From an uncultured Lachnospiraceae bacterium (GTDB lineage: Bacteria; Bacillota; Clostridia; Lachnospirales; Lachnospiraceae), in the NCBI GenBank assembly GCA_902473545.1, contig CABRSG010000120.1:1-6996 (forward strand): a stretch of 6,996 nucleotides of DNA, read 5' to 3'. Below the pieces are notes generated by a model that was not told the origin of the DNA, made no database searches, and saw only the letters and a program-made list of their open reading frames with translations. A program made the translations under genes and the position numbers. This document shows positions 1-4,997 of the stretch, in pieces (positions within the stretch are counted from its first letter, which is position 1; the number at the start of each line of letters is the position of its first letter).

Positions 1-1
1 C

Positions 2-955
2 GGCGACGCAAAGCGCGAGACTGATACGATGCCGCAGTGGGCCGGTTCCTCCTGGTACTTCCTGCGCTACATCGATCCGCACAACAACGATGCGCTTGCA
101 GATATGGAAAAGCTGAAATACTGGATGCCGGTTGACTGGTACAACGGCGGTATGGAGCATGTCACCAGACATATGATCTACTCCCGTTTCTGGCACCATT
201 TCCTGTACGATATCGGCGCTGTCAACACGCCGGAGCCGTATGCAAAGCGCACGGCGCAGGGACTGATCCTCGGACCGGACGGCGACAAAATGAGTAAATC
301 CAAGGGAAATGTGGTCGATCCGCTGGATGTGGTGGAGGAGTACGGTGCCGATGTACTGCGCACGTATGTGCTGTTCATGGGCGACTATGGCGCGGCAACG
401 CCGTGGAGCGAAAATTCCGTGAAGGGCTGCAAACGTTTCCTGGAGCGTGTGGCTGCGCTTACTGATATGATCTCGGGCGAGGGTGTGACGCCGGAGCTGG
501 AGACGGCATTCCACAAGACCATCAAGAAGGTGTCAAACGATCTGGAGGAGACGAAGTTTAACACCGCGATCGCGGCGCTGATGGGACTGGTAAACGAGAT
601 TTATGCGAAGGGCTCCCTCACAAAGGATGAGCTTATCACGCTGATCAAGCTGCTCTGCCCGATCGCTCCGCATATCTGCGAGGAAATCTGGGAAACGCTT
701 GGCGGCGAAGGTTTCCTGTCGCTTACGTCCTGGCCGCAGTACGAGGAAAGCAAGACCATCGACGCGATGGTGGAGGTTGGCGTACAGATCAACGGCAAAG
801 TACGCGGAGCGGTAGCGCTCCCGGCAGGCTGCGACAAGGACGAAGCAATTCGCCTGGTGCTCGCGGACGGCAAGATTCACTCCCTTGTGGACGGCAAGAC
901 CGTTGTGAAGGAAATCTACGTTCCGAATAAGATTGTCAATCTGGTTGTAAAATAA
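2..955 (+). CDS. leuS: Leucyl-tRNA synthetase, C-terminal part (5' truncated by window edge)
   Basis: Cytoplasmic class I aminoacyl-tRNA synthetase that charges tRNA-Leu with leucine using ATP. The frame is open from base 2 and the start codon lies outside the window. The 317 visible residues open with ETDTMPQWAGSSWYFLRYIDP, a very conserved LeuRS stretch of the catalytic domain. The KMSKS signature (DKMSKSKGN) is at fragment residues 96-100, bases 287-301. It is followed by the helical anticodon-binding domain (roughly residues 140-245) and the small C-terminal domain (VGVQINGKVRG onward), which in this family contacts the tRNA elbow. The end NKIVNLVVK and TAA stop are typical and look intact. 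Known LeuRS proteins are around 800 residues or more, so somewhat over half of the gene, including the HIGH motif and editing domain, is missing to the left. No frameshift is seen. The gene is convergent with the HlyC/CorC-type gene. Confidence 0.97.
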   Translation, partial: GDAKRETDTMPQWAGSSWYFLRYIDPHNNDALADMEKLKYWMPVDWYNGGMEHVTRHMIYSRFWHHFLYDIGAVNTPEPYAKRTAQGLILGPDGDKMSKSKGNVVDPLDVVEEYGADVLRTYVLFMGDYGAATPWSENSVKGCKRFLERVAALTDMISGEGVTPELETAFHKTIKKVSNDLEETKFNTAIAALMGLVNEIYAKGSLTKDELITLIKLLCPIAPHICEEIWETLGGEGFLSLTSWPQYEESKTIDAMVEVGVQINGKVRGAVALPAGCDKDEAIRLVLADGKIHSLVDGKTVVKEIYVPNKIVNLVVK

Positions 956-960
956 AAAGA

Positions 961-988
961 ATGCCGGGGCAGATATCTGCTCCGGCAT
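961..988 (-). terminator. Hairpin of the convergent terminator, U-tract on the - strand side
   Basis: ATGCCGGGGCAGAT at 961-974 pairs with ATCTGCTCCGGCAT at 975-988, 14 pairs with one G-T wobble and no real loop as drawn, so the tip must open in RNA. Read on the - strand the hairpin is followed by TCTTTTTATTTT (bases 960-949), so it fits an intrinsic terminator for the HlyC/CorC-type gene that ends at 1040. It lies 6 bases after the leuS stop, so it also falls in the leuS transcript, but on that strand it has no T-run. Confidence 0.7.
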
Positions 989-995
989 CAATAAT

Positions 996-1035
996 GGCTG
1001 CGCCTGCTAAATATCAGCGGGAGCAGCCTGTTTTT
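996..1035 (+). terminator. Intrinsic terminator of leuS
   Basis: The outer stem GGCTGC (996-1001) pairs with GCAGCC (1023-1028). Inside it CCTGCT (1003-1008) pairs with AGCGGG (1016-1021) with one wobble, leaving a 7-base loop. TGTTTTT follows at 1029-1035 on the + strand, the classical signature. It sits 40 bases past the leuS stop and ends just before the stop codon of the convergent gene at 1040. Confidence 0.75.
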
Positions 1036-1039
1036 GACT

Positions 1040-2311
1040 CTAAGTGCTTATTTCTTCTTCCTTTTCCGGAAGATACAGATGTACCTGGTCAATCCGGTTT
1101 TTATCGACCGCATCCACCACGAGACGGATGCCGTCCGCTGTGGTGACGGATTCGCCAACCGCAGGCAGATGGTCAAGTCCGCCGATGATCAGACCGCCGA
1201 GGGAATCGTAGTCCTCCGAGTGAAGCGACAGATGCAGCGCATCGTTGACGTCGTCAAGCTTCATAAAACCGGCGATCACATATTCGTTTTCGGAAATCTT
1301 TTTGATGAGATCTTCTTCATCCTTGTCGTATTCGTCGCGGATCTCGCCGACAATCTCCTCCAGCAGATCCTCGAGTGTGATCAGACCTGCCGTTGCGCCG
1401 TATTCATCCAGTACGATCGTAAAGTTGATGGAAGCCTGGCGCATCTCATCCATTAATTCCGAAGTGTTTTTGTATTCATACGTGAAATATGGTTCACGCA
1501 TCATGCCGCGCAGATCAAAGCTGTTCTCGTCACAGAAGATCAGATCCTTGATATTGAGCACACCAACGACATTATCGGTACTTTCCTCATAAACCGGCAG
1601 TCGGGTAAACTTTTCTTCACGGAAAATATTCAGCACCTCATGGTAGGAGGCGTTGACATCAATGGAAACCATCTCCACCCGCGGGATCATAATGTCCTTC
1701 GCCTGCGTGTCACCGAAATCGAACACGTTGTAGATCATCTGCTTTTCTTCCTGCTCGATGACGCCGTCCTCGTGGCTGACATCTACGTAGGTGCGCAGCT
1801 CATTTTCCGTCATGACGTCGCCTTTGGCATTGGGGTCGACCCCAAGAAGGCTGATAAGCAGATTAGAAAGCTGGTTTGTAATGAAAATAACCGGTGTAAG
1901 TACCTTTGTCAGTATGTAAATGATTCCGGCATCCGACAATGCAAGCTTTTCTGCATTGTGGGAAGCGTATGTTTTCGGGGAAATCTCACCGAAAATAAGA
2001 ATCAGCAGCGTCAGTACGCCGCTTCCGATACTGACCGCCCAGTTTCCGAACAAACTGGTGACAAGGGTGGTAACCATAGATGCTGCTCCGATATTTACGA
2101 TATTGTTGCCGATCAATATGGCGCTGAGCATTTTTCCCGGATTTTCCGTTACCTTTAAGAGGGTGGCGGCGCGTTTGTTTCCTTCATCCGCCAGAGTTTT
2201 GATTTTGATTTTGTTTACCGTGGTCAAAGCCGTTTCCGCTGAGGAAAAAAATGCGGAAAGGGCAATCAGCAGCACTATTACGCCTAGCTGTATGGCCTCG
2301 CCTGAGTCCAA
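1040..2311 (-). CDS. HlyC/CorC (CNNM-like) membrane protein with DUF21 and CBS domains
   Basis: Integral membrane protein of the CNNM/CorC family. Members are linked to Mg2+/Co2+ export or resistance, but the substrate here is not shown. The old name 'hemolysin' is misleading. With the TTG start at 2311 the product is 423 residues, typical of the family. A DUF21 transmembrane domain covers about residues 5-190 (hydrophobic segments near 8-27, 65-88, 95-115 and 128-157, with SAFFSSAETAL and the FGEISPK motif). Two CBS domains follow at about 205-265 (DIMIPRVEMVSID, VVGVLNIKDL) and 270-328 (FTIVLDEYGATAGLITLEDLLEEIVGEI), then a C-terminal CorC_HlyC domain (about 335-415). TTG is preferred because AAAGGAG ends 8 bases before it, while the in-frame GTG at 2350 would lie almost on the predicted transcription start. 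The stop is TAG. It is a single-gene unit, divergent from the TIGR04086 gene. Confidence 0.93.
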   Translation of the reverse strand: MDSGEAIQLGVIVLLIALSAFFSSAETALTTVNKIKIKTLADEGNKRAATLLKVTENPGKMLSAILIGNNIVNIGAASMVTTLVTSLFGNWAVSIGSGVLTLLILIFGEISPKTYASHNAEKLALSDAGIIYILTKVLTPVIFITNQLSNLLISLLGVDPNAKGDVMTENELRTYVDVSHEDGVIEQEEKQMIYNVFDFGDTQAKDIMIPRVEMVSIDVNASYHEVLNIFREEKFTRLPVYEESTDNVVGVLNIKDLIFCDENSFDLRGMMREPYFTYEYKNTSELMDEMRQASINFTIVLDEYGATAGLITLEDLLEEIVGEIRDEYDKDEEDLIKKISENEYVIAGFMKLDDVNDALHLSLHSEDYDSLGGLIIGGLDHLPAVGESVTTADGIRLVVDAVDKNRIDQVHLYLPEKEEEIST

Positions 2312-2319
2312 AATGTCAT

Positions 2320-2326
2320 CTCCTTT
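2320..2326 (-). promoter_or_regulatory. Ribosome binding site deciding the TTG start
   Basis: On the - strand AAAGGAG (2326 down to 2320) is followed by 8 bases and then TTG at 2311-2309. This is a near-ideal Shine-Dalgarno for a low-GC Gram-positive. No comparable site precedes the GTG at 2350, so the site supports the shorter protein. Confidence 0.75.
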
Positions 2327-2360
2327 CGGTGCAGAGATCAAATACTGCACTTGTTTGATA

Positions 2361-2389
2361 ATGATAGCGTATTTCTAAAAAAAAATCAA
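2361..2389 (-). promoter_or_regulatory. Sigma-A promoter of the HlyC/CorC-type gene
   Basis: On the - strand the -35 box TTGATT (2389-2384, 4/6 to consensus) is separated by exactly 17 bases, including an oligo-T run, from the -10 box TATCAT (2366-2361, 5/6). Transcription would start near 2353-2355, giving a leader of roughly 40 bases to the TTG start. Confidence 0.7.
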
Positions 2390-2443
2390 GGAAACAAGCA
2401 CACTTTATATAAATTTTAGTATCTGTTTGTTACGATTCACAGC

Positions 2444-2508
2444 CAATATGGATTTGCAGAAAGACTCGTCATGCTTGCATGTAAGAGACTTTCTGCAAAT
2501 CCATATTG
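2444..2508. repeat. Perfect 20-bp inverted repeat (arm A of the palindromic element)
   Basis: Bases 2444-2463 (beginning CAATATGG, ending CAGAAAG) are the exact reverse complement of 2489-2508. The 25-base loop can pair further: CTC (2465-2467) with GAG (2485-2487), and CATGC (2470-2474) with GCATG (2477-2481). Neither side is followed by a T-run, so this is not an intrinsic terminator. Confidence 0.9.
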
Positions 2509-2510
2509 AA

Positions 2511-2523
2511 CCTGCGAAGCAGG
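2511..2523. repeat. Mini-hairpin with GAA loop (arm B)
   Basis: CCTGC (2511-2515), loop GAA, GCAGG (2519-2523). The centre is GCGAAGC, a heptamer known as an exceptionally stable single-stranded DNA mini-hairpin. It sits between arms A and C with AA on each side. Confidence 0.75.
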
Positions 2524-2525
2524 AA

Positions 2526-2607
2526 CTCCACCCATATAAGCAGTCTTAGCTCCGCGAGGAGCGGTACTGGAGCCTCGAAGAGGCGACGAGTGCGCATATG
2601 GGTGGAG
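2526..2607. repeat. 12-bp inverted repeat enclosing two small hairpins (arm C)
   Basis: CTCCACCCATAT (2526-2537) pairs perfectly with ATATGGGTGGAG (2596-2607). Inside are GCTCC-GCGA-GGAGC (2549-2562), which has a GNRA tetraloop if it is RNA of the + strand, and GCCTC-GAA-GAGGC (2572-2584). CAGT (2541-2544) can also pair with ACTG (2566-2569), clamping the first small hairpin. Confidence 0.85.
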
Positions 2608-2625
2608 GACTGTGAATGGTAACAT

Positions 2626-2691
2626 CTGTCTGCAGCTGCGCAGCTATTAGGAATACTTTCCGGACCTGCCGCATATATTAACAACAGACAG
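2626..2691 (+). promoter_or_regulatory. Leader of the TIGR04086 gene with inverted repeats next to the RBS
   Basis: CTGTCTG (2626-2632) is complementary to CAGACAG (2685-2691), whose last base is the first base of the Shine-Dalgarno GGAGGGAGGAG (2691-2701). Between them lie the 12-bp palindrome AGCTGCGCAGCT (2634-2645) and a small GGAA/TTCC hairpin (2650-2661). A -10-like TATATT is at 2674-2679, but no convincing -35 box is seen. Whether the stem matters for translation is unknown, and if transcription starts inside the stretch it cannot form. Confidence 0.3.
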
Positions 2692-2706
2692 GAGGGAGGA
2701 GAACTT

Positions 2707-3066
2707 ATGCTTGCAGGATCAAATATCCGGGTTGTGGTGAAATCACTGATTATTTCTTATATTATTACGGGGATTCTGTTGCTGCTTACGGCGCTGCTGC
2801 TTTACAGGCTGGAACCGCAGCAGAGTATGGTTTCGGTGGGAATCCTCATGATTTATGTGCTCAGTAGTTTTTTGGGCGGGATACTGGCAGGAAAAGGTAT
2901 AAGGAGCCGGAAATTTTTGTGGGGGCTGGTGACGGGCACGCTTTATTTTATCATGCTGCTTGCGGCTTCCTGGATGTGCGGCGGGATTGATGCGAAGGCG
3001 GCAGAAATTATCACAACGATGCTGCTTTGCCTTGGAGGAGGAATGCTTGGCGGAATGCTGGCTTAG
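2707..3066 (+). CDS. Small four-helix membrane protein, TIGR04086 / DUF3792 family
   Basis: Predicted integral membrane protein of 119 residues with no known biochemical function (YrzE of Bacillus is a related name). Hydrophobic segments lie at about residues 13-33, 41-61, 70-90 and 100-118. Small-residue motifs SSFLGGILAGKGIRSRKFLWGL and the C-terminal GGGMLGGMLA are the family hallmarks I recognise. The positive cluster GIRSRK between helices 2 and 3 suggests that this loop is cytoplasmic. The ATG at 2707 has an unusually strong RBS, GGAGGGAGGAG, ending 5 bases upstream. The product ends in -GGMLA followed by TAG, a normal length. The gene lies downstream of the palindromic element and 158 bases before rho, which has its own promoter, so it may be a monocistron. 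Assignment is by pattern recognition, and no motif predicts a substrate. Confidence 0.85.
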   Translation: MLAGSNIRVVVKSLIISYIITGILLLLTALLLYRLEPQQSMVSVGILMIYVLSSFLGGILAGKGIRSRKFLWGLVTGTLYFIMLLAASWMCGGIDAKAAEIITTMLLCLGGGMLGGMLA

Positions 3067-3073
3067 AAAAATG

Positions 3074-3102
3074 TTGCATTTTGAAAAACAACGTGCTACA
3101 AT
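3074..3102 (+). promoter_or_regulatory. Extended -10 sigma-A promoter of rho
   Basis: The -35 box TTGCAT (3074-3079), a 17-base spacer and the -10 box TACAAT (3097-3102, 5/6) with the extended TGC just upstream (3094-3096). It starts only 7 bases after the preceding stop codon. The predicted start near 3109 leaves a rho leader of about 115 bases (to 3224). Only a weak hairpin (CGTAT 3180-3184 with ATACG 3194-3198) is visible in that leader. Rho is autoregulated in several bacteria, but no defined site can be recognised here. Confidence 0.75.
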
Positions 3103-3224
3103 ACAGCTATCTACATAATATCGTGTCAATTCCGACAGATACCCATTTTATAAGTGTTAAAGTGCAGATGATGGATATTCGTATTTTTGTTAGATACGCA
3201 GAGTGAGAATGGAAAGGAAATTTT

Positions 3225-4673
3225 ATGACGAGAGAACAGTATGAATCGCTCCCGGCAGTACAGCTAAAGGAGATTGCCAGGGCAAGAGGACTAAAGGTAA
3301 CTGGCGGTATGCGCAAGTCAGAGGTAGTGGAACTGATGCTTGCGGAGGACGAGAAAGACGGGCAGAAGAATGCGGCGGATGCAAAAGCGGAGGAGCCAAC
3401 CGCTGCAGCGGGCAAGACAGAGCCGTCCGCGGTGGAAACGAAAACGGAACGCCGTCCGGCAGAGGAAAAAACAGAAAATACAGCGGTGGAAGCCGGCGAG
3501 GCCGGAGAACGGTCGGACAAGCCTCCCGTGGATATCGCGCAGCTTGACAGCGGCATTGTTGTGCAGGGAATTCTGGAAGTGCTGCCGGACGGCTACGGTT
3601 TTATCCGCAGCAATCATTATCTTCCGGGGGAAAACGACGTTTATGTATCCCCTTCACAGATCCGCAGATTCGGGCTGAAAACGGGAGATATCCTGACCGG
3701 AAACACACGCATTAAGACGATGCAGGAGAAATTCAGCGCGCTTCTGTATCTGACGTCGATTAACGGCAGGACGCCGGGCGAGGCGTCAAAGCGCTACAAC
3801 TTTGAAGATATGACGCCGATCTTCCCGAACGAGCGGCTGCGTCTGGAGCGCGGCAGCAGGGACGTGTCCATGCGTATCGTGGATCTCATTTCCCCGATCG
3901 GAAAAGGACAGCGCGGCATGATCGTGTCCCAGCCCAAAGCGGGAAAAACGACGCTTTTAAAGGATGTCGCAAAATCGGTCTTAAAAAATAACCCGGAGGT
4001 CCATTTGATCATCCTGCTGATTGACGAGCGTCCGGAGGAGGTTACGGATATCCGTGAGGCGATTGTCGGCGACAACGTGGAGGTGGTCTATTCAACCTTT
4101 GACGAACTGCCGGAGCATCACAAGCGCGTGTCCGAGATGGTTATTGAGCGCGCAAAGCGTCTGGTGGAGCACAAACGCGACGTGGTGATCCTTCTGGACA
4201 GCATCACGCGCCTTGCACGCGCGTACAACCTGGTCGTGCCGCCAAGCGGACGCACCCTGTCCGGCGGTCTTGACCCGGCGGCGCTGCATATGCCGAAGCG
4301 CTTTTTCGGCGCGGCGAGAAATATGCGGGAGGGCGGAAGCCTGACCGTGCTTGCAACGGCCCTTGTGGATACCGGAAGCAAGATGGATGACGTGGTCTAT
4401 GAGGAATTTAAGGGTACCGGCAACATGGAGCTTGTTCTGGACCGCAAGCTCTCTGAAAAGCGTGTGTTCCCGGCAATTGATATTCCGAAATCCAGTACGC
4501 GCAGGGAGGATCTGCTGCTTGACCATGAGGAGCAGGAGGCGGTGTACATCATGCGCCGGGCGTTGAATGGCATGAAATCTGACGAGGCGGTAGAGAATAT
4601 TCTCAATTTGTTTGTGCGTACACGGGATAACCGTGAATTTGTGCAGACAGTAAAGAAGCAAAAATTTATATAA
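3225..4673 (+). CDS. rho: Transcription termination factor Rho
   Basis: Hexameric RNA-dependent ATPase/helicase that loads on unstructured C-rich transcripts and releases RNA polymerase. The 482-residue product has: a SAP-like N-terminal Rho_N motif (about 8-40, LPAVQLKEIARARGLKVTG); a 60-residue acidic, Glu/Lys/Ala/Thr-rich insertion (about 41-103); a cold-shock-like primary RNA-binding domain (about 112-180, GILEVLPDGYGFIRS and NDVYVSPSQIRRFGL); and the RecA-type ATPase core with Walker A QPKAGKTT (236-243), LLIDERPEEVT (264-274), Walker B DVVILLDS (319-326), the Q-loop region SGGLDPAALHMPKRFFGAARN (346-366) and the R-loop region DTGSKMDDVVYEEFKGTGN (382-400). All catalytic motifs look intact. 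The insertion makes it longer than the E. coli protein (419 residues). The ATG at 3225 follows GGAAAGGA with about 6-7 bases of spacing. rpmE follows 69 bases after the stop, from its own promoter and with no terminator between. Confidence 0.98.
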   Translation: MTREQYESLPAVQLKEIARARGLKVTGGMRKSEVVELMLAEDEKDGQKNAADAKAEEPTAAAGKTEPSAVETKTERRPAEEKTENTAVEAGEAGERSDKPPVDIAQLDSGIVVQGILEVLPDGYGFIRSNHYLPGENDVYVSPSQIRRFGLKTGDILTGNTRIKTMQEKFSALLYLTSINGRTPGEASKRYNFEDMTPIFPNERLRLERGSRDVSMRIVDLISPIGKGQRGMIVSQPKAGKTTLLKDVAKSVLKNNPEVHLIILLIDERPEEVTDIREAIVGDNVEVVYSTFDELPEHHKRVSEMVIERAKRLVEHKRDVVILLDSITRLARAYNLVVPPSGRTLSGGLDPAALHMPKRFFGAARNMREGGSLTVLATALVDTGSKMDDVVYEEFKGTGNMELVLDRKLSEKRVFPAIDIPKSSTRREDLLLDHEEQEAVYIMRRALNGMKSDEAVENILNLFVRTRDNREFVQTVKKQKFI

Positions 4674-4677
4674 GTAC

Positions 4678-4706
4678 TTGCAAATAAAGTCGGAATGTGC
4701 TATAAT
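4678..4706 (+). promoter_or_regulatory. Extended -10 sigma-A promoter of rpmE
   Basis: The -35 box TTGCAA (4678-4683), a 17-base spacer and a perfect TATAAT (4701-4706) preceded by TGC (4698-4700). It begins 5 bases after the rho stop codon. The predicted start around 4713 gives a leader of about 30 bases. The perfect -10 with the extended element suggests strong expression, as expected for a ribosomal protein gene. Confidence 0.85.
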
Positions 4707-4742
4707 CCAAGCATTGCTTAACTGAATTGTGAGGTGAAAATC

Positions 4743-4946
4743 ATGAAAGAGGGAATCCATCCGGCATACCATCAGGCAACTGTTACCTGCAACTGTGGAA
4801 ATACATTTACGACAGGCTCTACAAAGAAGGACATCCACGTAGAAATCTGCTCAAAGTGCCATTCGTTCTACACAGGACAGCAGAAGACAGCGGCTGCCCG
4901 CGGACGTATTGATAAGTTTAACAAGAAATACGGCATCAATGCATAA
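4743..4946 (+). CDS. rpmE: 50S ribosomal protein L31, zinc-binding (C+) type
   Basis: Large-subunit ribosomal protein of 67 residues, the usual length for the bacterial type A form. MKEGIHP and the closing region RGRIDKFNKKYG are family signatures. Cysteines at 16, 18, 36 and 39 (CNC and CSKC) make up the Zn-binding set, so this is the zinc-containing paralogue. In species that have both forms, a cysteine-free L31 replaces it under zinc limitation; none is seen here. The ATG at 4743 is chosen over the in-frame GTG at 4734 because GAGGTG (4731-4736), which contains that GTG, is the Shine-Dalgarno with 6 bases of spacing. Own promoter upstream and own terminator downstream make it a single-gene unit, though readthrough from rho is possible. 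Confidence 0.97.
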   Translation: MKEGIHPAYHQATVTCNCGNTFTTGSTKKDIHVEICSKCHSFYTGQQKTAAARGRIDKFNKKYGINA

Positions 4947-4962
4947 TAGAAATGGTAACGGT

Positions 4963-4995
4963 AAGGTTGAGGTTGGACAAATCTCAACCTTTTTT
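4963..4995 (+). terminator. Intrinsic terminator of rpmE
   Basis: AAGGTTGAG (4963-4971) pairs with CTCAACCTT (4983-4991) over an 11-base loop, and T4990-T4995 forms the U-tract. It begins 16 bases after the rpmE stop and separates rpmE from the DUF1385 gene. Confidence 0.85.
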
Positions 4996-4997
4996 GC

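Larger units (their letters stand above)
2429..2623. mobile_element. Candidate MITE-like palindromic element, 195 bp
   Basis: Terminal inverted repeats are GTTACGATTCACAG (2429-2442) and CTGTGAATGGTAAC (2610-2623), matching 13 of 14. Directly outside lie ATCTGTTT (2421-2428) and ATCTGTCT (2624-2631), a 7/8 direct repeat that could be an aged target-site duplication. The interior has no credible ORF but is dense in inverted repeats that occupy nearly every base: a 65-base hairpin (2444-2508), a mini-hairpin (2511-2523) and a stem (2526-2537 with 2596-2607) enclosing two small hairpins. Linkers between them are only 1-2 bases (C2443, AA 2509-2510, AA 2524-2525, GA 2608-2609), giving a four-way junction. 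I read it as a non-autonomous insertion or mobile palindromic repeat. A structured RNA or RNA leader is the main alternative. Family and copy number cannot be told from one copy. Confidence 0.55.

Noticed and set aside
1034..2158. + strand open frames opposite the HlyC/CorC-type gene
   Set aside because: They are shadows of a well-supported - strand gene and show no recognisable domain or RBS.
2355..2422. A + strand promoter upstream of the palindromic element for the TIGR04086 gene or an RNA
   Set aside because: The AT-rich stretch has -10-like words (TATATA, TAGTAT) but no -35 box at suitable spacing, so I cannot support a call.
2444..2508. Intrinsic terminator reading of the 20-bp hairpin
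   Set aside because: There is no T-run on either side, and it is internal to a larger palindromic element not located at a gene end.
2437..2684. Short - strand open frames of 62 and 71 codons across the palindromic element
   Set aside because: They lie within inverted repeats, lack an RBS and resemble no protein family. The repeats impose the apparent openness.
2421..2706. CRISPR array or riboswitch in the 2312-2706 gap
   Set aside because: There are no regularly spaced direct repeats, and no recognisable riboswitch core. The palindromes form one nested element instead.
4734..4742. GTG start for rpmE at 4734
   Set aside because: That GTG is part of the Shine-Dalgarno GAGGTG. L31 proteins begin MKEGIHP, matching ATG 4743.
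4092..4838. Long - strand open frame (248 codons) opposite rho and rpmE
   Set aside because: It is the antisense shadow of rho's coding frame, has no RBS or recognisable family, and rho on the + strand has full domain support.
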